The notes beneath the pieces were generated by a model. It searched no databases. It was not told where the DNA came from and saw nothing but the letters and a program-made list of their open reading frames with translations. Shown here piece by piece: positions 24,959 to 34,200 of a stretch of 64,000 bases of DNA. How positions within the stretch are numbered: the stretch's first letter is position 1; every line of letters begins with the position of its first letter. The translations under genes and the position numbers were made by a program. The DNA is from Rossellomorea arthrocnemi (GTDB lineage: Bacteria; Bacillota; Bacilli; Bacillales; Bacillaceae_B), in contig NZ_CAJGBF010000012.1 in the NCBI RefSeq assembly GCF_904424705.1, positions 62,001 to 126,000 on the forward strand, written 5' to 3'.

Positions 24959-25081
24959 TTATTCCTTCGCGTTTAACTCCTCCAGCAGCTTCACAATCCG
25001 ATCATTTGTCTTATTCATTTTTCGCACCTGTACTTCAATAGAGAAGACCGTGATGACTAAGGCAATACCAATTAAAATCAT
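24959..25081 (-). CDS. 40-aa single-pass membrane protein
   Basis: A small gene with ATG at 25081 and TAA at 24959. AGGAG lies nine bases upstream. The product begins with one hydrophobic helix (MILIGIALVITVFSIEV) followed by a charged, helical tail (RKMNKTNDRIVKLLEELNAKE) with heptad-like hydrophobic spacing. This is the layout of YrzO-like small Bacillus membrane proteins, though no family is claimed. It lies between the kinase and a DUF3953-like gene, co-directional with both. Confidence 0.6.
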   Translation of the reverse strand: MILIGIALVITVFSIEVQVRKMNKTNDRIVKLLEELNAKE

Positions 25082-25106
25082 GGTGCAAATCTCCTAATCT
25101 TATTTT

Positions 25107-25358
25107 CTATATAAATGGCACGAATTCTTTCATCAGTCCCAGGGTCATTACCAGTGCTGCCGCCAAATAAACATAGCCCAGCTTCTGATCACCCTCTTTT
25201 TCTTTGACCTTTTCTATCCCGAACAGCAGAAACATTAAGGTTAAACATGATAAGATGCTATTACTTGAAAAATCGAGATGATTACTAAAAAAGTGATAGA
25301 AACCGGCACCCATTGCTATAAAAGCAAGGAGCATGTTCACCTTTTTCAATACGTCCAA
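25107..25358 (-). CDS. Small membrane protein, DUF3953-like
   Basis: 83 residues with three hydrophobic segments and a charged linker VKEKEGDQKLG. The N-terminus DVLKKVNMLLAFIAMG and overall layout match the protein at 4767-5000, so the two look like distant paralogues. The start TTG at 25358 follows AGGAGG at the right distance; no ATG start has a ribosome site. Function unknown. Confidence 0.6.
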   Translation of the reverse strand: MDVLKKVNMLLAFIAMGAGFYHFFSNHLDFSSNSILSCLTLMFLLFGIEKVKEKEGDQKLGYVYLAAALVMTLGLMKEFVPFI

Positions 25359-25434
25359 TCTGCCCCCTCCTAACACACCCTTATTTTACCATTATCAAGA
25401 TTCTAATGTGACTGATGACAGATTCGTTTCCATC

Positions 25435-25470
25435 AAAAAATGCCCCGCAAATGTTCACAGGGCATTTCTT
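25435..25470 (-). terminator. Terminator of mqo
   Basis: On the minus strand AAATGCCC pairs with GGGCATTT around a 14-16 base loop and ends in six T residues, 13 bp past the mqo stop codon. Confidence 0.82.
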
Positions 25471-25482
25471 CCTATTATTCAC

Positions 25483-26979
25483 TTAGCTGTACGCAACCTC
25501 TTTATCCCTCAAACCCAACGCCTTCGCTGTCGACGTATGGATTTCTCTGAAGAGTTCAGGGTTTTCACCTAGTGCTGCACCATACGAAGGAATCATTTCT
25601 TTGATCTTCGGCTCCCACTCGCTCATATGCTGCGGGAAGCATTTATCCAATACTTCAAGCATGACGTGAACGGCTGTAGAGGCACCCGGTGAAGCACCTA
25701 GTAATGCAGCGACGGATCCATCTTCGGCACTGACCACTTCTGTACCGAACTGAAGGGTCCCTTTGCCAGCATCCGTGTCCTTGATGACTTGTACACGCTG
25801 TCCGGCTACGACGATATCCCAGTCTTCGCTCTTGGCGCTCGGGATAAATTCGCGTAATTCTTCCATTCGTTTTTCATTGGACAGGAGCACCTGCTGAATC
25901 AGGTACTTGGTCAATCCCATTTCCTTTACCCCTGCTGCGAGCATGGTGAAGAGATTATTCGGTTTCACAGATGTGATCAAATCCATATTCGAGCCCGTTT
26001 TCAGGAATTTCGGTGAGAATCCGGCAAATGGACCGAAAAGGAGTGATTTCTTGTTATCAATGTAACGGGTGTCGAGATGCGGAACCGACATCGGAGGAGC
26101 ACCGACCTTTGCTTTTCCATACACTTTCCCGTGATGCTTTTCGATGACTTCAGGATTGTTACACACCATGAAGAGTCCACTTACCGGGAATCCTCCGATC
26201 TGCTTTGACTCAGGAATGCCGGTTTTTTGCAGCAACGGAAGACTTCCGCCACCGCCACCGATGAAGACGAACTTCGCCGTGTGATATTCCATTTTAATTC
26301 CGTCTATATCATGGACCTTAACTTCCCATGAACCGTCGGATTTGCGTTTGATATCTTCCACACTGTGGTTGTAGTTGATTTCGACGCCCCTATCCTGCAG
26401 GTGGTCGAACAATTTACGGGTCAGGGCCCCGAAGTTGACGTCTGTACCTGAATCGATTTTCGTCGCTGCGATCGGTTCATCCGGTATACGACCTTCCATG
26501 ATCAGAGGAATCCATTCCTTCAATTTCTCCGGATTATCGGAAAACTCCATGCCTTCAAACAGCGGACTGGCTGATAGCGCTTCCAATCTTTTTTTCAAAA
26601 ACTCCACATTTTCCTTCCCTTGCACCATACTCATATGCGGGATCGGCATGATGAAGTCCTGTGGATTTCCAATGAGATTGCGGTTGACCAGATAAGACCA
26701 GAATTGTCTTGAAAGTTGAAACTGTTCATTGACTTTGATTGCTTTCGAAATGTCTATAGATCCATCAGGCTTTTCGGATGTATAGTTAAGCTCGCAAAGC
26801 GCAGCATGGCCGGTACCGGCATTGTTCCATTCGTTCGAGCTTTCTTCCCCTGGATTCGCGAGCTTTTCAAACACTGTGATTTCCCATTCCGGTGCCAACT
26901 CTTTCAGGATTACCCCTAAAGTCGCACTCATGACACCAGCACCAATTAAGATAACGTCTGTTTTCTTCTGTAAGCTGCT
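25483..26979 (-). CDS. mqo: Malate:quinone oxidoreductase
   Basis: 498 residues, FAD-dependent peripheral membrane enzyme that oxidises L-malate to oxaloacetate and reduces quinone, replacing or adding to malate dehydrogenase. The FAD fold [10 protein letters not shown] near residue 12 and the Mqo signatures [19 protein letters not shown] and [15 protein letters not shown] are clear, as is [13 protein letters not shown] near the C-terminus. ATG 26979 follows AGGAAGG. Full length for the family. Single-gene unit; a class I fumarase for the preceding TCA step lies at 54 kb. Confidence 0.95.
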   Translation of the reverse strand, partial: SSLQKKTDVILIGAGVMSATLGVILKELAPEWEITVFEKLANPGEESSNEWNNAGTGHAALCELNYTSEKPDGSIDISKAIKVNEQFQLSRQFWSYLVNRNLIGNPQDFIMPIPHMSMVQGKENVEFLKKRLEALSASPLFEGMEFSDNPEKLKEWIPLIMEGRIPDEPIAATKIDSGTDVNFGALTRKLFDHLQDRGVEINYNHSVEDIKRKSDGSWEVKVHDIDGIKMEYHTAKFVFIGGGGGSLPLLQKTGIPESKQIGGFPVSGLFMVCNNPEVIEKHHGKVYGKAKVGAPPMSVPHLDTRYIDNKKSLLFGPFAGFSPKFLKTGSNMDLITSVKPNNLFTMLAAGVKEMGLTKYLIQQVLLSNEKRMEELREFIPSAKSEDWDIVVAGQRVQVIKDTDAGKGTLQFGTEVVSAEDGSVAALLGASPGASTAVHVMLEVLDKCFPQHMSEWEPKIKEMIPSYGAALGENPELFREIHTSTAKALGLRDKEVAYS

Positions 26980-27454
26980 CATTATAACCTTCCTCATCCA
27001 CTATATTTGCAGGCGCTTTCTTCCGAGCACCCTCATGTGTCTAAAAAAAACCATACCATTGTCTATTATAATGATTCATAGGGTAAAATATCTAGTATTA
27101 TCTGATTATTATAAACTATTTTAAGAAAAAAAAAAAGTGGAAATAGTGTCTTGAACACTTGATGATAAAGGATTAGGAGAGCCCAATCCCTCTTGAAACC
27201 CAGGCATCGCAAAGATAAATCCGATTACATCGGTAGAGATTATTATTAGTTTTCCAGAAAAATATTTTTTCTCTAATAATCAAAAGAAAATTCAGATGAT
27301 TTTGATTCTTTTCGCTTCAATTTTGACTGAAGTGGTATTAATTGTTTCATCCTCAGTCATATGAAGGTCTTTTTAAGCATTTACCCTTCTGTCCAACAAG
27401 TAATGAGTCGTTCGTCGGAAATGTCCAATCATCCATCACCATGCCAATTATCTC
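26980..27454. other. Intergenic region upstream of mqo
   Basis: About 475 bp without a credible gene. On the minus strand a TATAAT lies at 27065-27070 with no good -35, a possible mqo promoter. The remainder is AT-rich with long A/T runs and shows no recognisable repeat or RNA element. Confidence 0.4.
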
Positions 27455-27490
27455 AAAAGAAAGCCCGCTCCATCCATCAGAGCGGGGCTT
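27455..27490 (-). terminator. Terminator of the MMPL exporter gene
   Basis: On the minus strand AAGCCCCGCTC pairs with GAGCGGGCTTT around a nine-base loop, followed by T-rich TTTCTTTTG. Confidence 0.82.
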
Positions 27491-27498
27491 CTACTAAT

Positions 27499-29907
27499 CT
27501 ACTTCTCTTTCTTCGGTCTGAACGGCCACCAGACCCCATTGCCGAATGATACGGTCATGGCCGGAATCAATAACGGCAGAACGATCAGTCCGTACAGGAG
27601 AAGTCCTGTGATAACGATCGTAGCAATCTGCACCAGGCTCAGGACACCGGATGGCACCATGGCTCCGAATGTACCGGCCAGGATGATAGCGGCAGTAATG
27701 ATGACCGTTCCCATCTTCGCCATGGATGCTTTGATGGCGTCCGTCACTGTCATTCCTCCTGCCGACTCTTCACGGAATCGGTCCATGAGGAAGATCGAAT
27801 AGTCGACCCCAAGGGCCACGAGCATAACGAACCCGAAGAATGGAACCGCCCAGCTGATGCCGTCATATCCTAAACCGTTTACGAAGATCCACTCAGCTAC
27901 GGCTACAGACGTGAAGTACGTCAGAAGCAGGGATCCAATCATGTAAAGCGGCATGATGAAGGAACGGAACAGAAGCGCAAGGACAATAAACAAGCTGATG
28001 AGCATGATGGTCACGGTCTGGGTGAAATCACTCGTTGAGATGTCACTCAGGTCGCGGTTGATGCTCGAGACTCCTCCGATGGCGATCTCGGTATCTTCAA
28101 GAGGCGTATCCTTGATCACCCGTTCAGTCGTTTCATTGATGCGGTCAACGGTATCGATCGCTTCCGGTGAATATGGATTATCGGACAGGATGACCTCAAG
28201 CTTCATTCCTGTTTCTTCTCCGAAGGAATACCGGTCGATCACCTGGGCAAATTCCTTATTTTCCAACGTGCCCGGTGGTAAATATAATCCGGTATCACGG
28301 ATGGTTTGGCCTTCGCTCATCCCCTGGAGCTGAGTTGCGGCCTGATTCAATCCACCTGTGATCTGGTTCAGTCCGTCCATTGGATTCGGTGCCCCTTCCT
28401 GGGGAGCCGTACCCTGCCCGGCCATGGCAGCCTGCTGACTGAGACCTTTCACAGCCTGATCAAGCCCATCAGCCGCACCGTTCACGCCTTCTGCGATCTT
28501 TCCAAGCTGATAATCCGCATTGAATTCTTCGATAGCATCCCCGGCAGGACGTGTGATGGAGCGGACGCTCTTCACCCCGTCGACTTTGGCAAGCTCACGG
28601 CTCAGCTTTTCAACATAAGGGACGGTATCTTCGGTCACAAGCTTCTCATCACTTGAAAGCAGCACCTGAACAGGCAGGGAGTCCCCTTGACCGAACCCGT
28701 CTTCAATCGCTTGAAGTCCTTTGACTGAATCATAACTGTCCCCGATTTCATCCACCGTGTTGAAGGACAAAGCATCATCATATGTGAATAAAAGCGGCAC
28801 AGTGATGATGGCGACTACTGCCATGGACAACAACGGACGATTGACGGAGAGTTTGCCCATCCACGCCCACAATTTACTGTCATTGTGGGAAACAGATTTC
28901 TTGGATGGCCAGAATAATTTTTCCTTTAATGTTGCCATAAAGAACGGCATGACCGTGCTCAACACCAAGAGCAGCACCGCAATCCCGACAGCCACGGCAA
29001 CAGCTGATTTAAAAATCGGGAAGTCGGCAAAACCGATGGCAAAGAACCCGATGAATACGGCGAGTCCGCTGATGTAAAGCGTGCGTCCCGCGGTCTTATA
29101 CGTACGGATGATCGCTTCATTGATGGGTTTTCCTGCTCCCAGTTCTTCCTTGAACCGGCTCAGCAGGAGGATGCAATAATCCGTCCCGATCCCGAACAGG
29201 ATGGCCACTAGGAAGATTTGTGTATAATTCGATACGGGAAACCCGAACCAGTCAATGAAAAACGCCACTATCGATTGACTCAATAAATACGTAATCCCTA
29301 CTGCTACGAGAGGGATCAGAGGCGTAACGATGGAACGGAACACGGCCAGTAATAGAGCAAAGATCAGGACCACCGTAATAATTTCAGTCCGCTTCAATCC
29401 TTCCTGAGCGCTCAGGTTCACATCATTATTAATGATCGCTTCCCCCGTGAGATACACGGATGACTCTCCATCCAGGATGTCTGACTTTATAGAGTCAGCA
29501 AGTTCCACCACTTCCTCCTGTGTTCCGTCTACTGTGATGGGAACGAGGATGGTCTTACGATCTTCGGAAACGAGCTGGGCTTCCAGTTCCTCGCTTTCAA
29601 ATGGATCGAGTACCGAGCTGACAGGATCACCAAGCTCTTTTAATTCATTCACATTCGACGCAATCTCATTTTTCGTCGAATCCGTCAATTCCTTATCCAT
29701 GGAATAGACGAGGGAAATCGTTTCTTCTCCCGCTCCTGCCTCATTAAGCATATCCATCGCCTTCTGGGAAGCCGCATCATCCGGGAGCTGGAACGTCCCC
29801 GCTTCCTCTGCCTGTTTCGTCAGGTTCGGCGCAATGATAAACAGCAGAGCCGTGACAATGAGCAGGCCAATCGTAATCGGCCACTTGAATTTTATGATTG
29901 ATTTCAT
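27499..29907 (-). CDS. MMPL family RND-type exporter
   Basis: 802 residues with two similar halves. Each half has one helix, a large outside loop, then five to six helices. The first five-helix block spans about 170-330 (FGIGTDYCILLLSRFKEEL) and the second about 625-790 (ALGVDYSIFLMDRFREE); the Asp-Tyr pairs in these are the MMPL proton-relay motif. The outer loop between residues 465 and 525 is rich in Gly, Gln and Ala. Such proteins export lipids or drugs (YdfJ-like). The start codon overlaps the stop of its marR gene, so both are one operon. Confidence 0.9.
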   Translation of the reverse strand: MKSIIKFKWPITIGLLIVTALLFIIAPNLTKQAEEAGTFQLPDDAASQKAMDMLNEAGAGEETISLVYSMDKELTDSTKNEIASNVNELKELGDPVSSVLDPFESEELEAQLVSEDRKTILVPITVDGTQEEVVELADSIKSDILDGESSVYLTGEAIINNDVNLSAQEGLKRTEIITVVLIFALLLAVFRSIVTPLIPLVAVGITYLLSQSIVAFFIDWFGFPVSNYTQIFLVAILFGIGTDYCILLLSRFKEELGAGKPINEAIIRTYKTAGRTLYISGLAVFIGFFAIGFADFPIFKSAVAVAVGIAVLLLVLSTVMPFFMATLKEKLFWPSKKSVSHNDSKLWAWMGKLSVNRPLLSMAVVAIITVPLLFTYDDALSFNTVDEIGDSYDSVKGLQAIEDGFGQGDSLPVQVLLSSDEKLVTEDTVPYVEKLSRELAKVDGVKSVRSITRPAGDAIEEFNADYQLGKIAEGVNGAADGLDQAVKGLSQQAAMAGQGTAPQEGAPNPMDGLNQITGGLNQAATQLQGMSEGQTIRDTGLYLPPGTLENKEFAQVIDRYSFGEETGMKLEVILSDNPYSPEAIDTVDRINETTERVIKDTPLEDTEIAIGGVSSINRDLSDISTSDFTQTVTIMLISLFIVLALLFRSFIMPLYMIGSLLLTYFTSVAVAEWIFVNGLGYDGISWAVPFFGFVMLVALGVDYSIFLMDRFREESAGGMTVTDAIKASMAKMGTVIITAAIILAGTFGAMVPSGVLSLVQIATIVITGLLLYGLIVLPLLIPAMTVSFGNGVWWPFRPKKEK

Positions 29908-30356
29908 CCATTTTCACCTTCCAATTTCAAGATTGATTTAATCTTCCGGAACATCGTCAGAAATTGATCCAGTTCCTCATCCTTTACCTGATCGGCAAAT
30001 AGGGCTTCGATATAGGCATAAACCGCTTGATCGGACTCCGTTACGACCCTTCGTCCTTTCTCTGTAAGGCAGACGAGTTTCGAACGCTGATCTCCCTCGG
30101 CCTTCACGATTTCAATCAGAGCTTTCTCTTCCAGCTTCTTCAAGCGGTTGGAAATCGCACTCTTATGTACGCCCTGCAGCTCCGCAATCACCCCGGCTGG
30201 AATCGGTCCGTTCTTATTCACGAGCTTCAGCATCTGAATCTGTTCAGGCGAATAATCCTGCCATACCTCAGCCTTTACATTCTTCAGCACCCGTTCTGTT
30301 CCGAACACCATGACATCCTCGAACAGCTCGACTGCTTCAATTAACCGCTTATCCAA
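29904..30356 (-). CDS. MarR family regulator of the MMPL exporter
   Basis: 150 residues with the MarR winged helix (IPAGVIAELQGVHKSAISNRLKKLEEKALI and the wing EGDQRSKLVCLTEKGRR). The start is TTG 30356, 8 nt after AGGGGG. That ribosome site lies inside the large palindrome at 30359-30409. It overlaps the MMPL gene by four bases and probably represses the operon; the ligand is likely an exported compound. Confidence 0.85.
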   Translation of the reverse strand: MDKRLIEAVELFEDVMVFGTERVLKNVKAEVWQDYSPEQIQMLKLVNKNGPIPAGVIAELQGVHKSAISNRLKKLEEKALIEIVKAEGDQRSKLVCLTEKGRRVVTESDQAVYAYIEALFADQVKDEELDQFLTMFRKIKSILKLEGENG

Positions 30357-30358
30357 CT

Positions 30359-30409
30359 AGTTGACCCCCTAAACTAAATAGCACTATTTTATAGTTTAGG
30401 GGGTCAACT
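30359..30409. promoter_or_regulatory. Large palindromic operator over the marR-mmpl promoter
   Basis: Left arm 30359-30381 (AGTTGACCCCCTAAACTAAATAG) mirrors right arm 30384-30409, apart from a three-base insertion, with a two-base centre. A minus-strand promoter TTGACT (30416-30421)-17 bp-TAAACT (30393-30398) lies over its outer half, and the marR ribosome site in its inner half. It is probably the autoregulatory operator. Confidence 0.75.
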
Positions 30410-30445
30410 AACTAGAGTCAAGAGAAAAGGTGTGGATTTTCACAT

Positions 30446-30480
30446 AAAAAAATCCCTAAGCTTCCATCGAGCTTAAGGCT
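30446..30480 (-). terminator. Terminator of the small gene at 30484
   Basis: On the minus strand CCTTAAGCT pairs with AGCTTAGGG (one G-T pair) around a short loop and is followed by seven T residues. Confidence 0.8.
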
Positions 30481-30483
30481 CTT

Positions 30484-30702
30484 TTATTCTCGGTAACCCT
30501 TACCAATCTTTTTCAATTTTTTTGAATTGTACATGTCAATATCTCCTGAGGAATGATGGTTTCCCGTATAGAAAAGGGCGATGGAAGCCTGTTTTCCATC
30601 ATAGTCAAGATCCGTTAGAATACCTGTTTTATTGTTAACATACTCCTCTTTTAAGTCAGCACTTTTCCAATCCCTTTCTATTTCATTCTTTTCAGAATTC
30701 AT
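30484..30702 (-). CDS. Small hypothetical protein
   Basis: 72 residues, hydrophilic, without signal peptide or recognised domain. The middle part NNKTGILTDLDYDGKQASIALFYTGNHHSSGD looks like a small beta-rich module. ATG 30702 has only a weak GAGAG site ten bases upstream and sits within the -35 of the divergent gntR promoter. The terminator directly behind it supports a transcribed gene. It may be the remainder of a longer exported protein that lost its N-terminus. Confidence 0.45.
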   Translation of the reverse strand: MNSEKNEIERDWKSADLKEEYVNNKTGILTDLDYDGKQASIALFYTGNHHSSGDIDMYNSKKLKKIGKGYRE

Positions 30703-30764
30703 TGACAAATATCTCTCATAAAATCATATAATGGTATTACCATATAAAAAATTGGTATTACCAA
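30702..30764 (+). promoter_or_regulatory. gntR promoter with two operators
   Basis: TTGACA (30702-30707) and TATAAT (30727-30732) are 19 bp apart; CATATA at 17 bp is an alternative -10. Two palindromes, ATGGTATTACCAT (30731-30743) and TTGGTATTACCAA (30752-30764), follow with centres 21 bp apart. The TGGT-N3-ACCA form is usual for FadR-type GntR proteins, so autorepression is likely. Confidence 0.75.
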
Positions 30765-30778
30765 TCAGGAGGTCCTTT

Positions 30779-31468
30779 ATGAAAGAGCGTTCATCCGATA
30801 TCATCGCCCGGGACATTTCCCGAGCCATTTTAGGAGGAGATCTGAATATCCAGGAATCCCTTCAATCGGAGAGGGATTTGGCAGCCCATTATAAAGTGGG
30901 GCGTCCCACCATACGGGAAGCTTTGCAGCGGTTGGAGCGGGATGGCTGGATCACGAGCCGGAAGGGGATGCCGGCCGTGGTGAAGGATTATTGGAAGCAG
31001 GGGAATTTAATGACGATCGTGACCATCCTACAGCACGAAGAGGAGATTCCCGACGAATTCATCATTTATATGCTCGAGCTGCGCGTCTCGATTACACCTG
31101 CTTATTTCAGGGATGCCCTGGAAAACAGCAGACTGAAGGTGATTTCCCTCTTCGTTCCATTTGAAGACGTGCCGGACGATGTCCATGGGTATGCGGATTT
31201 CGACTGGCATATCCAGCATCAGGTTGCCATGCTGTCCCATAATCCCATATATCTCTTGGTTCTGAACAGCTTTAAAGAGATTTATATCAGGATGGCGGAG
31301 AAATATTTTATGGATCCCGCCCACCGTGAGGCGTCACGACAGTATTACCATACGCTTCTGGAATGGATGTTGAAGGGAGATGTCCAACAAGCAGAACAAA
31401 CCATCCACGACATGATGATAACCAGCATCCAGCTTTGGAAACAAAAAATGAACGGAGGCAATGAATAA
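30779..31468 (+). CDS. GntR/FadR family regulator
   Basis: 229 residues. A GntR winged helix (SERDLAAHYKVGRPTIREALQRLERDGWITSRKG) is followed by an all-helical effector domain resembling that of fatty-acid-responsive FadR proteins rather than a typical FCD metal site. ATG 30779 follows AGGAGG by seven bases. It overlaps the next gene, a membrane fatty acid hydroxylase, by one base, which supports a lipid-linked role. Two operators lie in its own promoter. Confidence 0.85.
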   Translation: MKERSSDIIARDISRAILGGDLNIQESLQSERDLAAHYKVGRPTIREALQRLERDGWITSRKGMPAVVKDYWKQGNLMTIVTILQHEEEIPDEFIIYMLELRVSITPAYFRDALENSRLKVISLFVPFEDVPDDVHGYADFDWHIQHQVAMLSHNPIYLLVLNSFKEIYIRMAEKYFMDPAHREASRQYYHTLLEWMLKGDVQQAEQTIHDMMITSIQLWKQKMNGGNE

Positions 31469-32085
31469 TGAAAGAGAATCGTGTGTATCGGGACTTTTTC
31501 CTGCACGTTGATATTTTGATCATGATGGTCATTTTCCTTGTCGTACTCGGTTTTTTGATGACGATGGAGCTCTCCCTGATCAGTGTCCTATTTTTTGCGG
31601 TGGGGATCGTTACTTACATGTTCAGCGAATACCTCACCCATCGATTCCTCTTCCACATCAAGTCACCGAAGAATCCTTTTTTACTTAACTTAATCAAGCG
31701 ATTACACTATGACCACCATAAGAAGCCGAATGACTTGAAGCTGCTCTTTCTTCCCATATGGTACAGCGCTCCCAACCTTTTCATCCTATGTCTGTTGTTT
31801 TATTTCCTGACCGGGTCACTCGCTGTCACTCTTGCCTTTACCACCGGCATTCTCTTCATGTTCTTTGTATACGAATGGAAGCACTATATCGCCCACCGGC
31901 CGATGAAGCCGAAGACACGATTTGGCCGCTGGCTTAAAAAGACGCATATCCTCCATCATTATAAGAATGAGAACTATTGGTATGGCGTCTCCACCCCATT
32001 CATCGATGTGTTATTTGGAACCTTAAAGGACGAAAAGGAAGTGGAAACGAGTCAGACGGCGAAAGATTTGGAAAAGAGGGCATGA
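31468..32085 (+). CDS. Fatty acid hydroxylase/sterol desaturase superfamily protein
   Basis: 205 residues, integral membrane, about four helices. The di-iron histidine clusters are visible: EYLTHRFLFH, HYDHHK, HYIAHRP and HILHHY. Such enzymes hydroxylate or desaturate lipids or carotenoids using oxygen. The start ATG shares a base with the gntR stop and uses the GGAGG inside that gene's end, so expression is coupled to the FadR-like regulator. Confidence 0.88.
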   Translation: MKENRVYRDFFLHVDILIMMVIFLVVLGFLMTMELSLISVLFFAVGIVTYMFSEYLTHRFLFHIKSPKNPFLLNLIKRLHYDHHKKPNDLKLLFLPIWYSAPNLFILCLLFYFLTGSLAVTLAFTTGILFMFFVYEWKHYIAHRPMKPKTRFGRWLKKTHILHHYKNENYWYGVSTPFIDVLFGTLKDEKEVETSQTAKDLEKRA

Positions 32086-32124
32086 AAAAAAGTCCAATCG
32101 GATTGATCCGATTGGACTTCATTT
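32085..32124. terminator. Bidirectional terminator
   Basis: AAGTCCAATCGGAT pairs perfectly with ATCCGATTGGACTT around a one- to two-base centre, flanked by A- and T-runs, between convergent genes. Confidence 0.88.
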
Positions 32125-33216
32125 CTATTCCCACTTAAACACGTAACTGGCAAGCGCAAATCCGCCAACGAGCCATGCCCCTAATATCAGCGTCTCTGTT
32201 CCAAGTTCCAGAAACGGTGTCCCGAGATTCATCGTCTCCCGCAAAGCGGAACTCAGGTGGGCGATGGGCAGCACCTTGACAATTGGCTGGATGAGGTCCG
32301 GCATGTTGTTGATCGGGAAGAAAACCCCGCCAAGAAACAGCATCGGAAAGGTCACAAATCCTGCAATTGGCCCGGCACTTTCCGGATTCTTGGCCATACC
32401 CGCAATAATGAAGCCGAGGGACATAAACGCTAAAGTTCCAAGAATGATGAAGAAAATCATCGCAAGCCATGAACCGGCTACGTTAATGTCAAAAATGAGA
32501 TCCGCAATGAGCACAACAAGCAGTGCCTGGGTTCCGTTCAGCATCAAGCGTGCCGTGATCTGGGCTGCGATGAAGGTGGATGCCTTCAGTCTCGTCCCCT
32601 GCATCCTGCGGAGAATCCCCCTTTCACGCCAGGCGGAGATCTGTCCCGCCACCCCGTTCATATTGTTGCTCATGATCATCATGGCGACAATCCCGGGAAC
32701 AAGGAAATCGACATATCGAAGGTTCAGTGCTTCGATTCCGACCTTTTCAACCGTCACGACAGGCTTATAGTCGACAAGATCTTTGCTGTACTGATCGATG
32801 ATTCCATTCACGACCGTCAATCCAAGTTCCGAGGTCGTCAGGTTCTTCTCGTTATAGTAGACCGGGATCGAGGAAGCCTCTTCCTTGTTTTTCACGTTTC
32901 CCCCGTATCCTTTCGGGATCTCGATCAGAAGCTGAATATCACCATTTTCCACGGCTTCTTTTCCCGTTTTGACGTTGTCAAATTTCGTTGTTTCAATTCC
33001 CTCATTTTTATAAAATAAGTTCTTTAAATCTTTTGAAGCATCGGTTTGGTCACTGTCGATCATTCCGACTGTCAGTGAAACGGAATTCCCTCCACCTGCA
33101 AATGAGCCCAGTGCCACCATCAGGATGACGGGGAAAAGCAGGGTAAAGAAAAGCACTTGTTTATTTCGTCCAAAAATCCGTAATTGTGCCAGTGTCAGCT
33201 GCCAATACGCTCTCAT
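32125..33216 (-). CDS. ABC-2 type exporter permease
   Basis: 363 residues. One N-terminal helix is followed by an outside domain (about 45-170) and five to six C-terminal helices. NNMNGVAGQISAWRERGILRRMQGTRL is the conserved cytoplasmic loop of the ABC-2 (YhgE/DrrB-like) family. Overlaps the ATPase gene by four bases. Together they form an efflux system of unknown substrate, possibly drug, lipid or peptide. Confidence 0.87.
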   Translation of the reverse strand: MRAYWQLTLAQLRIFGRNKQVLFFTLLFPVILMVALGSFAGGGNSVSLTVGMIDSDQTDASKDLKNLFYKNEGIETTKFDNVKTGKEAVENGDIQLLIEIPKGYGGNVKNKEEASSIPVYYNEKNLTTSELGLTVVNGIIDQYSKDLVDYKPVVTVEKVGIEALNLRYVDFLVPGIVAMMIMSNNMNGVAGQISAWRERGILRRMQGTRLKASTFIAAQITARLMLNGTQALLVVLIADLIFDINVAGSWLAMIFFIILGTLAFMSLGFIIAGMAKNPESAGPIAGFVTFPMLFLGGVFFPINNMPDLIQPIVKVLPIAHLSSALRETMNLGTPFLELGTETLILGAWLVGGFALASYVFKWE

Positions 33217-34139
33217 GATTCCCTCAGCCTCCTTCCTGTCATATGAATGAATACGTCCTCTAACGTCGCCTGCCGTGTCTGGAGGTCCTCGATCTTCAAG
33301 TCATGATCTGTCGATAAGGTAATCAAGGAAGTCAACGCCGTTTGCAGTTCGTCAGTGTAGAGCTGGACGAATGTATCCTTCATAGCCACTTCCTCCACCC
33401 CTTCCATCTTCATGAACCATTCCTGTTCAGGGGGATTGTCCAGATGGAATTCAATCGTACTTGTCGACTGTAGGGTTTTCACCAGATTCCCAGGGGTATC
33501 AAGGGCGATAAGCTCCCCTTGATCCATGATGCCGATGCGGTCGCAGAGTACATGGGCTTCATCCATGTAATGAGTGGACAGGATTACGGTCTTCCCCCGT
33601 TCCTTCAAGCGCAGCACAATGTCCCAAAGCGTCCGACGCGCCTGTGGATCAAGTCCCGTTGTCGGCTCATCGAGGAACACAATTTCCGGATCATGAATAA
33701 GGGCGAGGGCGATGGCCAGCCTCTGCTTCTGTCCGCCAGACAGCCCCTTGATCCGGTCCTTCCGCTTCTCGGCCAGAAGCATATCTTCGATTAATTGATT
33801 GATATCCACATTTCTTGGATAAAAGCTCGCATACAGATGGAGGATTTCCTCCACTTTAAGCAGCTCAAACAGCGAGGTCGACTGCAGTTGAACCCCTATT
33901 ACTTCCTTCACTTTATTCACATCTTTACGCACGTCAAAACCTGCCAGGCTTGCTGTCCCTTCATCGGGCTTGCGGAGACCCACGAGCATCTCGATCGTCG
34001 TCGTCTTCCCCGCCCCGTTAGGTCCGAGCAATCCGAAGATCTCTCCCTGCTCCACCTGGAAACGGACTCCTTTCACCGCCGTGAAAGAACCATATTTTTT
34101 TACTAGATTCAGTACATCTACCATGATTTCATTCGGCAT
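33213..34139 (-). CDS. ABC exporter ATP-binding protein (DrrA-like)
   Basis: 308 residues. Walker A GPNGAGKTT near 40, signature LSGGQKQR, Walker B IVFLDEPTTGLDP and the switch histidine in LSTHYMDEA are complete. The C-terminal 80 residues form the regulatory extension typical of DrrA/CcmA-type exporters (QTRQATLEDVFIHMTGR). ATG 34139 has AGGAGG six bases upstream; the frame is open further. First gene of the two-gene transporter operon. Confidence 0.92.
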   Translation of the reverse strand: MPNEIMVDVLNLVKKYGSFTAVKGVRFQVEQGEIFGLLGPNGAGKTTTIEMLVGLRKPDEGTASLAGFDVRKDVNKVKEVIGVQLQSTSLFELLKVEEILHLYASFYPRNVDINQLIEDMLLAEKRKDRIKGLSGGQKQRLAIALALIHDPEIVFLDEPTTGLDPQARRTLWDIVLRLKERGKTVILSTHYMDEAHVLCDRIGIMDQGELIALDTPGNLVKTLQSTSTIEFHLDNPPEQEWFMKMEGVEEVAMKDTFVQLYTDELQTALTSLITLSTDHDLKIEDLQTRQATLEDVFIHMTGRRLRES

Positions 34140-34200
34140 AACGATCCTCCTTTTTAAAAAAACGTAACCGCCCATGAATGAGCGGTCCTATCTTTGTTGT

